From: Kosakonia quasisacchari
Lineage (GTDB): Bacteria > Pseudomonadota > Gammaproteobacteria > Enterobacterales > Enterobacteriaceae
NCBI RefSeq assembly: GCF_004331415.1
Contig: NZ_SJOP01000010.1
Coordinates: 124,001 to 188,000, forward strand
Direction of reading: 5' to 3'
Length of the DNA: 64,000 bases
The notes under the pieces were generated by a model. The model did not search any database, had not been told where the DNA came from, and saw nothing but the letters and a program-made list of their open reading frames with translations. Of the stretch, positions 10,129-19,800 are shown one piece after another (within the stretch, counting starts at the first letter, position 1; each line of letters opens with the position of its first letter). Both the position numbers and the translations under genes were made by a program.

Positions 10129-11327
10129 GCCTCATTCTCCTCATCCAGCGCCTGGCGTGCTTCGCTGAAAAGCGTGTGCAAACGCGCACTTTGTGTATCG
10201 TCGAGTTCTGCCAGCGCAAGGCGACGGGCAAAAACCTCTTCCACTTTTAATTCGTTTAAGGTTTCGCGTAACTCGCCGGAGAGAATTCGTTCGCGTTGTT
10301 CGCGGCTGCGGCGCACCAGCAGCACTTCTACCGGCAAATCTTCCGTCAATTGCTGGATTTTGCGCTGCATGTCCGTCAGATATTCATGGCTTTCGATTTC
10401 GATATCCAGCCATACAGGGTGCTCAGCGGGCGCGTCTCGCCACTGCTCTAACTGGCGGCAGATGTCAGCAAAATCGCCTTTGATCACGGCTAATGCCTGC
10501 GTTGCTGGCACCTCCAGCGTCGTGACTTCGGCGAGTTTACCCCCGGAGAATGTCACCAGATTGACGCTTTTGCTTTTCCCGGTTTCATCAAAACTCAACG
10601 CAATGGGCGAGCCGCAGTAGCGGATATGCTCCTGGCCGCCAATCTTCTGCGCCCGATGAATATGGCCGAGCGCGATGTAATCCATGGCGGGGAAATTCTG
10701 TGCAGGGAATGCGTCTAACGTGCCGATATAAATATCACGCACCGCGTCACTTTTGCTGGCACCAACAGTGGTTAAATGACCGCTGGCAATAATGGGCAGC
10801 GGCTTGTCACCGCGCAGTTCACAGGCCTCGGTAAACTGCTGTTGATAGTAATCGGTGATCGCCGCCAGCAAATGTTGCTGTTTTTGTTGCCCGGAAAGCC
10901 CCGCCTGGCTAACGGTAATGTCGCGTGGGCGTAGAAATGGCACCGGGCAAAATACCGCACCGGGTTCGCCATCGCGGCAATTTAGCAAGAACGGCTTCTC
11001 GCCTGCACTGGCGATTACCGTGGTTTTCAGGTAGGCGAGGATCTCTTTTGATTCGTTTAGCGTGGCCACGGAATCGTGGTTTCCCGCCAACACGATAAGC
11101 TGGCAGCCCGTTTGCTGGAGTTTAACCACAAAGCGGTTATAGAGCTCGCGCGCATAGCTTGGCGGGGAACCGGTATCGAAAATATCGCCTGCGACAATAA
11201 TGGCATCAACCTGATGCGTTTCGGCGGCGGCGAGCAGCCAGTCGAGAAAAGCGTCATGTTCGGCGGCGCGGTTTTTACTGTAGAAGTTTTGACCCAGATG
11301 CCAGTCTGAAGTGTGAATGATGCGCAT
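10125..11327 (-). CDS. sbcD: SbcD nuclease subunit
   Basis: Mre11-type metallophosphoesterase giving 3'-5' exonuclease and hairpin endonuclease activity in complex with SbcC. The phosphoesterase motifs are visible: DWHLGQ near the N-terminus, [14 protein letters not shown], and later ALGHIHRAQ. Start chosen at [12 protein letters not shown] (11327), which gives 400 residues as in E. coli; the frame runs on to 11426 without conserved sequence. First gene of sbcDC, divergent from phoB. Confidence 0.96.
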   Translation of the reverse strand: MRIIHTSDWHLGQNFYSKNRAAEHDAFLDWLLAAAETHQVDAIIVAGDIFDTGSPPSYARELYNRFVVKLQQTGCQLIVLAGNHDSVATLNESKEILAYLKTTVIASAGEKPFLLNCRDGEPGAVFCPVPFLRPRDITVSQAGLSGQQKQQHLLAAITDYYQQQFTEACELRGDKPLPIIASGHLTTVGASKSDAVRDIYIGTLDAFPAQNFPAMDYIALGHIHRAQKIGGQEHIRYCGSPIALSFDETGKSKSVNLVTFSGGKLAEVTTLEVPATQALAVIKGDFADICRQLEQWRDAPAEHPVWLDIEIESHEYLTDMQRKIQQLTEDLPVEVLLVRRSREQRERILSGELRETLNELKVEEVFARRLALAELDDTQSARLHTLFSEARQALDEENEA

Positions 11328-11446
11328 AGCGGTTCCGTGGCGAAAAAGCGTAAAGCAGATTATAAACATTAAGCAGATGAGGGACATAACCGAACGCAAA
11401 TTTGCGTTGTCACACAGCCACCGCACGGGTCATATTGCGGTCATCT

Positions 11447-11480
11447 TATTCATAAATCTGTCATAAAACTGACGCATAAT
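11447..11480 (+). promoter_or_regulatory. Pho box and -10 of the phoBR promoter
   Basis: CTGTCATAAAACTGACGC at 11458-11475 fits the PhoB recognition pattern (CTGTCAT repeats four bases apart), and a further half-site precedes it (TTATTCATAAAT). CATAAT at 11475-11480 is in the place of the -10 hexamer. This matches the autoregulated phoB promoter of E. coli. Confidence 0.85.
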
Positions 11481-11525
11481 GGCGCCGCTATCTATACTGA
11501 CGACTTAATTAAAACAGGGCGAATT

Positions 11526-12215
11526 ATGGCGAGACGAATTCTGGTCGTAGAAGATGAAGCACCGATCCGTGAAATGGTGTGCTTCGTGCTCGAGCAAAAT
11601 GGTTTTCAACCGGTGGAAGCTGAAGATTATGACAGCGCGGTGAACCAACTTAACGAACCCTGGCCCGACCTGGTTTTACTGGACTGGATGCTGCCTGGCG
11701 GTTCTGGCATTCAGTTTATTAAACATCTTAAACGCGAAGCGATGACCCGTGATATTCCGGTGATGATGCTGACCGCGCGCGGGGAGGAAGAGGATCGCGT
11801 TCGTGGTCTGGAAACGGGGGCGGACGATTACATTACCAAGCCATTTTCACCGAAAGAGCTGGTGGCGCGTATCAAAGCTGTGATGCGCCGTATTTCACCG
11901 ATGGCGGTGGAAGAGGTGATAGAAATGCAGGGGCTGAGCCTCGATCCTTCCTCACACCGTGTGATGACGGGTGAAAATCCGCTGGATATGGGACCGACAG
12001 AGTTTAAACTCTTACACTTTTTTATGACTCACCCGGAACGTGTTTACAGCCGCGAACAGCTGCTGAACCACGTATGGGGAACCAACGTTTACGTTGAAGA
12101 CAGAACCGTGGACGTGCATATTCGCCGTCTGCGCAAAGCGCTGGAACACAGCGGCCACGATCGTATGGTGCAAACAGTGCGCGGCACGGGATATCGTTTT
12201 TCGACCCGTTTCTGA
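11526..12215 (+). CDS. phoB: phosphate regulon response regulator PhoB
   Basis: OmpR-type regulator, 229 residues. Receiver: acidic pocket E9-D10, phospho-acceptor D53 ([10 protein letters not shown]), Thr in MLTAR, Lys in YITKPFSP. The C-terminal winged helix includes [13 protein letters not shown] and [12 protein letters not shown]. When phosphorylated by PhoR under phosphate limitation it activates the Pho regulon. Upstream Pho box indicates positive autoregulation; phoR follows 21 bases later. Confidence 0.98.
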   Translation: MARRILVVEDEAPIREMVCFVLEQNGFQPVEAEDYDSAVNQLNEPWPDLVLLDWMLPGGSGIQFIKHLKREAMTRDIPVMMLTARGEEEDRVRGLETGADDYITKPFSPKELVARIKAVMRRISPMAVEEVIEMQGLSLDPSSHRVMTGENPLDMGPTEFKLLHFFMTHPERVYSREQLLNHVWGTNVYVEDRTVDVHIRRLRKALEHSGHDRMVQTVRGTGYRFSTRF

Positions 12216-12236
12216 AATTTGACAGGAGTGTGACGC

Positions 12237-13535
12237 GTGCTGGAACGGCTGTCATGGAAAAGGCTGGTGCTGGAGCTCCTCCTTTGTTGTATCCCCGCCT
12301 TTATTCTCGGCGCGATTTTCGGTTACCTGCCCTGGTTTTTATTCGCTGCGGTAACCGGCCTGCTGATCTGGCATTTCTGGAATTTACTGCGCCTTTCCTG
12401 GTGGCTATGGGTTGATAAAAGCATGACCCCGCCGCCGGGAACGGGAAGCTGGGAGCCGCTACTTTACGGGCTACACCAGATGCAGATGCGTAACAAAAAG
12501 CGCCGCCGTGAACTCGGAAATTTGATCAAACGCTTTCGCAGCGGTGCGGAATCGCTGCCGGATGCGGTGATCCTCACCACCGAAGACGGGGCGATTTTCT
12601 GGTGTAACGGCCTCGCCCAGCAGATGCTGGGGCTGCGCTGGCCGGATGACAACGGCCAGAATATCCTTAACTTACTGCGCTACCCTGAATTTACGAAATA
12701 CATCAGGAATCAAGAGTTTGGTCGGCCTCTGCACTTAGTGCTCAATAATGGGCGGCATCTTGAGATCCGCGTCATGCCCTACAGCGAGCAACAACTGCTG
12801 ATGGTGGCGCGCGACGTGACGCAAATGCACCAGTTGGAAGGCGCGCGGCGTAACTTTTTTGCCAACGTCAGCCATGAGCTGCGCACGCCATTAACGGTGC
12901 TGCAAGGCTATCTGGAAATGATGCAGGAGCAAACGCTGGAAGGGGCACCGCGCGAAAAAGCGCTGCACACTATGCGTGAACAAACTTCGCGGATGGAAGG
13001 GTTGGTGCGCCAGTTACTCACGCTGTCGAAAATTGAAGCCGCGCCGACGCTGCCGCCTAACGAAACCATTGATGTACCTATGATGCTGCGGGTCGTCGAA
13101 CGGGAAGCGCAAACCCTCAGTCAGCAAAAGCACACTTTCAGTTTTGAAGTGGATAACGCGCTTAAAGTGCTGGGCAACGAAGAGCAACTGCGCAGCGCAA
13201 TCTCTAATCTGGTGTATAACGCCGTCAACCACACGCCACCGGGCACGCACGTTATTGTGCGTTGGCAGCATGTACCGCAGGGAGCGGAATTTAGCGTGGA
13301 AGATAACGGACCGGGCATTGCCGCAGAACATATTCCGCGTCTGACCGAACGTTTCTACCGGGTGGATAAAGCCCGCTCGCGGCAAACTGGCGGCAGCGGT
13401 CTTGGGTTGGCGATTGTCAAACACGCGGTAAATCACCACGACAGCCGCCTTGATATCGTCAGCGAACCGGGCAAGGGCACCCGCTTTAGCTTTGTCGTGC
13501 CGGAACGTCTGGTTGCCAAAAAAGCCGCTTCCTGA
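12237..13535 (+). CDS. phoR: phosphate regulon sensor kinase PhoR
   Basis: Inner-membrane histidine kinase/phosphatase for PhoB. Two hydrophobic helices within residues 8-58, a basic linker, PAS domain about 97-195, H-box [10 protein letters not shown] with phospho-His H213, N-box [13 protein letters not shown]-boxes DNGPG and GGSGLGL. GTG start at 12237, with AGGAGTG upstream; 432 residues versus 431 in E. coli. No substantial periplasmic domain, in line with signalling through the Pst/PhoU complex rather than direct sensing. Confidence 0.97.
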   Translation: MLERLSWKRLVLELLLCCIPAFILGAIFGYLPWFLFAAVTGLLIWHFWNLLRLSWWLWVDKSMTPPPGTGSWEPLLYGLHQMQMRNKKRRRELGNLIKRFRSGAESLPDAVILTTEDGAIFWCNGLAQQMLGLRWPDDNGQNILNLLRYPEFTKYIRNQEFGRPLHLVLNNGRHLEIRVMPYSEQQLLMVARDVTQMHQLEGARRNFFANVSHELRTPLTVLQGYLEMMQEQTLEGAPREKALHTMREQTSRMEGLVRQLLTLSKIEAAPTLPPNETIDVPMMLRVVEREAQTLSQQKHTFSFEVDNALKVLGNEEQLRSAISNLVYNAVNHTPPGTHVIVRWQHVPQGAEFSVEDNGPGIAAEHIPRLTERFYRVDKARSRQTGGSGLGLAIVKHAVNHHDSRLDIVSEPGKGTRFSFVVPERLVAKKAAS

Positions 13536-13559
13536 AGGCGCTGTCAGCATATCTTTCCA

Positions 13560-13585
13560 GCGGCCTGCGAAAACAGGCCGCTTTC
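13560..13585 (+). terminator. terminator after phoR
   Basis: 8-bp stem GCGGCCTG (13560-13567) / CAGGCCGC (13574-13581), 6-base loop, then a short T-tract. Confidence 0.75.
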
Positions 13586-13737
13586 CCGCACCGTCTACCT
13601 CAACTGAAACATATTTTGTACGCCTGCTGCTTTTTTGTTCGCATGATCAGCCATGTGTTTTTCTTATAAATGGAGTATCTGACTGCTTGTTTTTTACAAT
13701 GCAGCATAACCATCTGGTTTTACGATCCCACCTTGCC

Positions 13738-13760
13738 TTTAAACGTTATAAGCGTTTAAA
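13738..13760. repeat. perfect inverted repeat in the brnQ leader
   Basis: TTTAAACG (13738-13745) and CGTTTAAA (13753-13760) around a 7-base AT-rich spacer, in the 406-base phoR-brnQ gap. It could be a protein-binding site or an RNA hairpin. The rest of the gap (13586-13941) is AT-rich with no credible gene; it presumably holds the brnQ promoter. Confidence 0.6.
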
Positions 13761-13941
13761 TTGCGCCCCATACATTGTCAGACCGACTGTGTTTACGTGG
13801 TAAATCGAAAAACTATTCTTCGCCACGGTGTACATAAAGCATTTCCCGCTGATTTTTCGCGCAATTGGCGTTTTATTGTTCGGTCGGGAAAGGCCAATAA
13901 TTCATCACTTTACGACACCACATCCACAGGCAGTAAAACTT

Positions 13942-15261
13942 ATGACCCATCACTTAAAACCACGAGACATTGTTGCTCTGGGCTTTATGACCTTTGCCCT
14001 CTTCGTAGGCGCAGGTAACATCATTTTTCCTCCGATGGTCGGCTTACAGGCGGGTGAACACGTCTGGACGGCGGCGTTTGGCTTTCTGATTACTGCCGTT
14101 GGTTTGCCCGTGCTAACCGTTGTAGCACTGGCGAAAGTGGGCGGTGGCGTCGATAGTCTGAGCACGCCGATTGGTAAAGTGGCGGGTGTTCTGCTGGCGA
14201 CGGTTTGCTACCTGGCGGTTGGGCCACTGTTTGCGACGCCGCGTACGGCAACCGTGTCGTTTGAAGTCGGGATTGCACCGCTGACCGGCGAAGGCGCGAT
14301 GCCGCTGCTGATTTACAGCGTGGTGTATTTCGCGCTGGTGATCCTGGTATCGCTCTATCCGGGCAAACTGCTTGATACTGTGGGTAATTTCCTTGCTCCG
14401 TTGAAAATCATCGCGCTGACTATCCTCTCGATCGCCGCGATTGTCTGGCCGGCGGGCTCCATCAGCCACGCGTTGGACGCTTACCAGAACGCCTCTTTCT
14501 CCAACGGTTTCGTCAACGGCTACCTGACGATGGATACACTGGGCGCAATGGTCTTTGGCATTGTGATTGTCAACGCAGCGCGCTCACGCGGTGTGACCGA
14601 AGCGCGCCTGCTGACCCGTTACACTGTTTGGGCTGGCCTGATGGCGGGCGTGGGTCTGACGCTGCTTTATCTGGCGCTGTTCCGCCTGGGTTCAGACAGC
14701 TCTTCGCTGGTTGATCAGTCTGCCAACGGTGCCGCCATTCTGCATTCTTACGTTCAGCACACCTTTGGTGGTGCGGGCAGCTTCCTGCTGGCGGCATTGA
14801 TTTTCATCGCCTGCCTGGTGACGGCGGTTGGCCTGACCTGCGCCTGTGCCGAGTTTTTCGCGCAGTATCTGCCGCTCTCTTACCGTGCACTGGTGTTTAT
14901 TCTGGGTATCTTCTCGATGGCAGTGTCCAACCTCGGGTTGAGCCACCTGATTCAGATTTCAATTCCGGTGCTGACGATGATCTACCCGCCATGTATCGTA
15001 CTGGTGGTGCTGAGTTTTACCCGCTCCTTCTGGAACAATTCAACGCGCGTTATCGCACCGGCCATGTTTATCAGCCTGCTTTTTGGTATCCTTGACGGCG
15101 TGAAAGCCTCCGCGTTTGCTGAACACCTTCCTGCCTGGACACAGCGCTTGCCGCTGGCGGAGCAGGGGCTGGCCTGGTTGATGCCAAGTCTGGTGATGGT
15201 GATTCTGGCCGCAATCTGGGATCGCGCCGCAGGACGACAAGTGACTTCCAGCGCGCATTAA
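13942..15261 (+). CDS. brnQ: branched-chain amino acid transporter BrnQ
   Basis: LIVCS-family Na+ or H+ symporter for leucine, isoleucine and valine in the inner membrane. 439 residues as in E. coli, about 12 membrane helices, with the N-terminal signature [14 protein letters not shown]. The open frame starts at 13828, but [15 protein letters not shown] at 13942 is the family N-terminus. A strong terminator follows. The downstream neighbour proY is also an amino-acid permease but has its own upstream region. Confidence 0.97.
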   Translation: MTHHLKPRDIVALGFMTFALFVGAGNIIFPPMVGLQAGEHVWTAAFGFLITAVGLPVLTVVALAKVGGGVDSLSTPIGKVAGVLLATVCYLAVGPLFATPRTATVSFEVGIAPLTGEGAMPLLIYSVVYFALVILVSLYPGKLLDTVGNFLAPLKIIALTILSIAAIVWPAGSISHALDAYQNASFSNGFVNGYLTMDTLGAMVFGIVIVNAARSRGVTEARLLTRYTVWAGLMAGVGLTLLYLALFRLGSDSSSLVDQSANGAAILHSYVQHTFGGAGSFLLAALIFIACLVTAVGLTCACAEFFAQYLPLSYRALVFILGIFSMAVSNLGLSHLIQISIPVLTMIYPPCIVLVVLSFTRSFWNNSTRVIAPAMFISLLFGILDGVKASAFAEHLPAWTQRLPLAEQGLAWLMPSLVMVILAAIWDRAAGRQVTSSAH

Positions 15262-15283
15262 CAGCAGCAAGCACGGTTTGTTT

Positions 15284-15318
15284 AACCACGGGGTACGCGC
15301 TCCGTGGTTTTTTATTTT
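15284..15318 (+). terminator. intrinsic terminator of brnQ
   Basis: Stem AACCACGG (15284-15291) / CCGTGGTT (15302-15309) followed by a long T-rich run. Confidence 0.85.
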
Positions 15319-15344
15319 TGTGTTGAATAATGACAGTGGAAACG

Positions 15345-16697
15345 ATGGAAAGTACTAATAAGCTGAAGCGTGGGCTAAGCACCCGCCACATTCGCTTTAT
15401 GGCGCTGGGTTCAGCGATTGGCACCGGGCTGTTTTACGGCTCCGCTGATGCCATCAAAATGGCCGGGCCAAGCGTGCTGCTGGCTTACATTATTGGCGGT
15501 GTCGCTGCGTATATTATTATGCGTGCGCTGGGCGAAATGTCCGTGCATAACCCTTCCGCCAGCTCCTTCTCTCGCTACGCGCAGGAAAACCTCGGCCCGC
15601 TGGCCGGTTATATCACCGGCTGGACGTACTGTTTTGAAATCCTGATTGTCGCTATTGCTGATGTGACTGCTTTTGGCATTTATATGGGCGTCTGGTTCCC
15701 AACGGTGCCGCACTGGATTTGGGTGCTGAGCGTGGTGCTGATTATCTGCGCCATCAACCTGATGAGTGTGAAAGTGTTCGGCGAGCTGGAGTTCTGGTTC
15801 TCGTTCTTTAAAGTCGCCACTATCATCATCATGATTGTCGCCGGTTTCGGCATCATCATCTGGGGAATTGGCAACGGAGGCGAACCAACCGGTATTAGCA
15901 ACTTGTGGAGCCACGGTGGCTTCTTCAGCAATGGCTGGCTTGGCACGGTGATGGCGCTGCAAATGGTGATGTTCGCCTACGGTGGTATTGAAATCATTGG
16001 CATCACCGCCGGTGAAGCGAAAGACCCGGAAAAGTCGATCCCGCGCGCCATTAATTCAGTGCCGCTACGCATACTGGTGTTCTACGTCGGTACGCTGTTC
16101 GTGATTATGTCCATTTACCCGTGGAATCAGGTGGGGACAGACGGCAGCCCGTTTGTACTGACTTTCCAGCATATGGGCATCACCTTTGCTGCCAGTATTC
16201 TTAACTTTGTGGTACTGACGGCCTCGCTTTCCGCCATCAACAGCGATGTATTTGGTGTCGGACGTATGTTGCACGGTATGGCCGAGCAGGGCAGTGCGCC
16301 GAAAATGTTCGCTAAAACCTCGCGTCGCGGCATTCCGTGGGTAACGGTGATGGTGATGACGGTCGCGCTGCTGCTGGCGGTCTATCTGAACTACATCATG
16401 CCGGAAAATGTCTTCCTGGTGATTGCCTCGCTGGCGACCTTCGCCACGGTGTGGGTGTGGATCATGATCCTGCTCTCGCAGATTGGTTTCCGCCGCCGTC
16501 TCTCTGCTGATGAAGTAAAAGCGCTGAAATTCAAAGTACCAGGCGGGGTGGCAACCACTGCCGTTGGGCTGATTTTCCTCGTGTTTATTATTGCGCTGAT
16601 TGGCTGGCACCCGGATACCCGCATCTCGCTGTACGTCGGTTTTGCGTGGATTGTGCTGCTGCTGATTGGCTGGATGTTTAAACGCCGTAAAGCCTGA
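15345..16697 (+). CDS. proY: proline-specific permease ProY
   Basis: APC-superfamily (AAT family) inner-membrane permease with about 12 helices; the start resembles other AAT carriers ([20 protein letters not shown]). E. coli ProY is described as a cryptic proline transporter. I place the start at 15345 ([12 protein letters not shown]), which aligns with the E. coli N-terminus and gives 450 residues; an ATG at 15330 would add five. It ends slightly earlier than the 457-residue E. coli protein, at RRKA. Followed by a REP-like hairpin. Confidence 0.92.
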   Translation: MESTNKLKRGLSTRHIRFMALGSAIGTGLFYGSADAIKMAGPSVLLAYIIGGVAAYIIMRALGEMSVHNPSASSFSRYAQENLGPLAGYITGWTYCFEILIVAIADVTAFGIYMGVWFPTVPHWIWVLSVVLIICAINLMSVKVFGELEFWFSFFKVATIIIMIVAGFGIIIWGIGNGGEPTGISNLWSHGGFFSNGWLGTVMALQMVMFAYGGIEIIGITAGEAKDPEKSIPRAINSVPLRILVFYVGTLFVIMSIYPWNQVGTDGSPFVLTFQHMGITFAASILNFVVLTASLSAINSDVFGVGRMLHGMAEQGSAPKMFAKTSRRGIPWVTVMVMTVALLLAVYLNYIMPENVFLVIASLATFATVWVWIMILLSQIGFRRRLSADEVKALKFKVPGGVATTAVGLIFLVFIIALIGWHPDTRISLYVGFAWIVLLLIGWMFKRRKA

Positions 16698-16704
16698 TAG
16701 TCGT

Positions 16705-16731
16705 GCCGGATAAGCGTTATGCTTGTCCGGC
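16705..16731. repeat. REP-like palindrome downstream of proY
   Basis: GCCGGATAAGC (16705-16715) and GCTTGTCCGGC (16721-16731) form an imperfect stem around GTTAT. The GCCGGATAAG / TTGTCCGGC ends are typical of enterobacterial REP/BIME elements, here between convergent genes. Confidence 0.7.
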
Positions 16732-16751
16732 ATTCATCAATGGCCACTGGC

Positions 16752-17693
16752 TTATACCACCGGCGTCAGCAGTTTCCCTTGCGTAAAGTAACTCACCAGA
16801 TTATTGATGGTCAGATCCGCCATTGCCTGGCGCGTTTCGGCGGTATTACTGGCGATATGCGGCAATAACACCACGTTTTGCAGGCTGCGCAGCGCTGGTG
16901 GAATATGCGGTTCCTCTGCAAATACATCCAGCCCGGCGCCGCGTAATTTCCCTTCCTGTAGCACGGCGATTAACGCCCCGGTATCGACAACGCTGCCGCG
17001 AGCAATATTCACCAGAATGCCCTCCGGCCCCAGCGCTTCCAGCACTTCACGGTTGATAATGTGCTGCGTTTTTGCACCACCGGGTAATGTGAGCACCAGA
17101 AAATCAACCGCTTCCGCCAGCGAGAGAAGTGAATCATGGCGTTGCCAGTGGCGGTTGCGCGCTTCCCGTGGGCTGAAATAATGAATCGACATATTGAATG
17201 CCGCCGCACGTTGGGCGACGTCATGACCAATATTGCCCATGCCAACAATGCCGCAGCGCTTGCCACTCATCTTCCATGCGCCGGGAAAGGCGCTATGTTC
17301 CCACTCGCCCGCGCGGGCAAACCGGTCGGCTTCACAGATTTTCCGCGTGACCGCCAGCATGAGCGCCAGCCCGGTATCGGCCACGCATTCGTTCAGCACG
17401 TTAGGCGTGTTGCTGACTTTGATCCCGCGTTGGCGGCAGGCGTTGAGATCGGTAGCATCCACGCCGATACCGAAACCGCTGATCACTTCCAGCGCCGGAA
17501 GCTGCTCTATCAGCGCAGTGCTGATGCCTTTCGCCGCCCGCGTCAGCGCGCCACGGATGGCAGGGGCGCGTTCGCGCATTAGAGCCTGTGTATTGGGCTG
17601 CCAGTAAGGATGCACCACGAAATGGCGTTCGAGGGTGTCGACCATCGCCTGCGGTATTTCGCTGATGACGAGGATCTCGGGTTTGCTGCTCAT
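16752..17693 (-). CDS. D-isomer-specific 2-hydroxyacid dehydrogenase
   Basis: NAD(P)H-dependent reductase of 2-oxoacids (glyoxylate/hydroxypyruvate type), cytoplasmic. Rossmann motif GMGNIG at 151-156; catalytic Arg232 (ARGSVVDT), Glu261 (FAEEP) and His279 (LLPHIAS) complete the family triad. 313 residues from the start at 17693, preceded by AAAGGG six bases away; the Met at 17711 lacks such a site. Substrate cannot be read from the sequence; it most resembles GhrB/hydroxypyruvate reductases. It lies between proY and malZ, where E. coli has no gene, so it is an accessory gene or a loss in E. coli. Confidence 0.88.
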   Translation of the reverse strand: MSSKPEILVISEIPQAMVDTLERHFVVHPYWQPNTQALMRERAPAIRGALTRAAKGISTALIEQLPALEVISGFGIGVDATDLNACRQRGIKVSNTPNVLNECVADTGLALMLAVTRKICEADRFARAGEWEHSAFPGAWKMSGKRCGIVGMGNIGHDVAQRAAAFNMSIHYFSPREARNRHWQRHDSLLSLAEAVDFLVLTLPGGAKTQHIINREVLEALGPEGILVNIARGSVVDTGALIAVLQEGKLRGAGLDVFAEEPHIPPALRSLQNVVLLPHIASNTAETRQAMADLTINNLVSYFTQGKLLTPVV

Positions 17694-17926
17694 ACTAAGC
17701 CCTTTATTCATCTATAGTTTTTATCAGTATAAAAAAGCGCGTTTGCCTGCGGCTTCGGGCATTAGCACGAAGCGGGCGTGGAAAAACTCACGCATATGCC
17801 TGGTGAATATCTCGCCAGATCACATCTGCGCCCTCTCTCTCACCCCCGGAAAAAAGCGGAAAGAAGGAGGCAGGGCGAGAATCGCTGTGGAAGAGTGGCG
17901 TCATTTTGAGCAAAGGGGATTTTTTG

Positions 17927-19744
17927 ATGTTGAATGCATGGCATTTGCCCGTCGCGCCGTTTGTGAAACAGAACCAGGATCAATTAGTTATTAGCCTTTG
18001 GCTAACCGGAACCTCGCTGCCGGAGCGGGTGACGCTGCGGGTTGAAATCGATAACGAAGAGACGCCTGTGGTGATGCATCGCGGGCGCAAACCGACAGCC
18101 GATGGTGTAACTGTCTGGCGGGCGGCGATCGATGTGGCGAGCGGGCAGCCGCGTCGTCGCTATAGCTTTAAGCTGCTATGGGAAAACCGCCAACTCTGGT
18201 TTACGCCGCAGGGCTTTAGCCACTTTCCGCCCGCCCGGCTTGAGCAGTTCGCCATTGATGCGCCGGACTGCGGGCCGCAGTGGGTGGCGGACCAGGTGTT
18301 CTACCAAATTTTCCCGGATCGTTTTGCCCGCAGTCTGCCGCGCGGCGCAGATCAAGACAAAATCTATCATCACCATGCAGCAGGGCAGCCGATCGTTATG
18401 CGAGACTGGGACGATCCGCTGACCGGGGACGCGGGCGGTTCAACCTTCTATGGCGGTGATCTTGACGGCATCAGCGAGAAACTGCCGTACCTGAAAAAGC
18501 TCGGCGTCACCGCGCTGTACCTTAACCCGGTGTTTGTTGCTCCCAGCGTACATAAATATGACACCGAAGATTATCGCCATGTTGACCCACAGTTCGGCGG
18601 CGATGAGGCGTTGCTGCGCCTGAGGCACAACACGCGCGACGCGGGCATGAAGCTGATTCTGGATGGCGTCTTTAACCACACCGGCGATTCCCACGCCTGG
18701 TTCGACCGACACAACCGTGCAACGGGCGGCGCGTGCCACAACCCGGATTCGCGCTGGCGTAGCTGGTTCAGCTTTGATGAGAACGGCCACGCTCGCGACT
18801 GGCTGGGGTATGCGAGCCTGCCGAAGCTTGATTACCAGTCACCTACGTTAGTTGATGAAATTTATCAGGGTGAAGAGAGCGTGGTGCGCCACTGGCTGAA
18901 AGCGCCGTGGCACATGGACGGCTGGCGGCTGGATGTGGTGCATATGCTGGGCGAAGATGGCGGGGCGCGTAACAATTTGCGCCATGCCACGGGTATTACG
19001 CAGGCCGCGAAAGCTACCCAGCCAGAGGCGTATATTGTTGGCGAACATTTTGGCGATGCGCGCCAGTGGCTGCAGGCGGATGCCGAAGACGCGGCCATGA
19101 ACTACCGCGGTTTTACCCTGCCGGTGTGGGCTTTTCTGGCAAAGACCGATCTCTCTTATGATCCGCAAAAAATCGATGCGCAAACCTGTGCGGCATGGAT
19201 GGATAACTACCGCGCCGGGCTGTCGCACCAGCAGCAATTGCGTATGTTTAACCAGCTCGATAGTCACGATACGCCGCGCTTTAAAACCGTGCTCGGCAAC
19301 GACATTGCGCGCTTACCGTTGGCGGTGGTCTGGCTGTTTAGCTGGCCGGGTACACCGTGCATTTATTACGGCGACGAAGTGGGGCTGGATGGCGCTAACG
19401 ATCCGTTTTGCCGCAAGCCGTTCCCGTGGGACAAAAAGCGCCAGGATGGCAAGCTGCTGGCGCTTTATCAGCGCATGGCGAAGTTGCGTTCACGTTCGCA
19501 AGCGTTGCGCTACGGCGGCTGTCTGGTGATTTACGCCCACGACAATGTGCTGGTATTTTTGCGTGTTTACCGTCAACAACGGGTTTTAGTCGCGATTAAC
19601 CGGGGCGAAGCCTGTGAAGTGGTGCTGGAGGATTCACCGCTGTTACGGGGGAAAAACTGGCGGCTTAAGGAAGGTACAGGTACGCTACAGGATGATGTGC
19701 TGACGCTTTCAGCCATTAGCGCATCTGTCTGGTCCGCCGCCTGA
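17927..19744 (+). CDS. malZ: maltodextrin glucosidase MalZ
   Basis: Cytoplasmic GH13 enzyme removing glucose from the reducing end of maltodextrins. An N-terminal beta domain (about 1-115) precedes the catalytic barrel: DGVFNHTG, nucleophile D336 (GWRLDVVHM), acid/base E373 (VGEHFG), and D448 (LDSHDTP). Start chosen at MLNAWHLPV (17927), giving 605 residues as in E. coli, with AAAGGGGAT before it. E. coli malZ belongs to the MalT regulon; I see no convincing MalT box in 17694-17926. Confidence 0.96.
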   Translation: MLNAWHLPVAPFVKQNQDQLVISLWLTGTSLPERVTLRVEIDNEETPVVMHRGRKPTADGVTVWRAAIDVASGQPRRRYSFKLLWENRQLWFTPQGFSHFPPARLEQFAIDAPDCGPQWVADQVFYQIFPDRFARSLPRGADQDKIYHHHAAGQPIVMRDWDDPLTGDAGGSTFYGGDLDGISEKLPYLKKLGVTALYLNPVFVAPSVHKYDTEDYRHVDPQFGGDEALLRLRHNTRDAGMKLILDGVFNHTGDSHAWFDRHNRATGGACHNPDSRWRSWFSFDENGHARDWLGYASLPKLDYQSPTLVDEIYQGEESVVRHWLKAPWHMDGWRLDVVHMLGEDGGARNNLRHATGITQAAKATQPEAYIVGEHFGDARQWLQADAEDAAMNYRGFTLPVWAFLAKTDLSYDPQKIDAQTCAAWMDNYRAGLSHQQQLRMFNQLDSHDTPRFKTVLGNDIARLPLAVVWLFSWPGTPCIYYGDEVGLDGANDPFCRKPFPWDKKRQDGKLLALYQRMAKLRSRSQALRYGGCLVIYAHDNVLVFLRVYRQQRVLVAINRGEACEVVLEDSPLLRGKNWRLKEGTGTLQDDVLTLSAISASVWSAA

Positions 19745-19800
19745 ATCGCCACGCGAAGAGGGGCGGCATTACGTCTCCCCTTTAGCGAAGGCGATAGTAC

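Noticed and set aside
16065..16733. Open frame of 222 codons on the minus strand
   Set aside because: Antisense to proY; His/Arg/Gln-rich translation typical of a shadow frame.
17694..17926. MalT boxes upstream of malZ
   Set aside because: Only isolated GGAGG-like pieces are present; none fits the MalT pattern with usual orientation and spacing.
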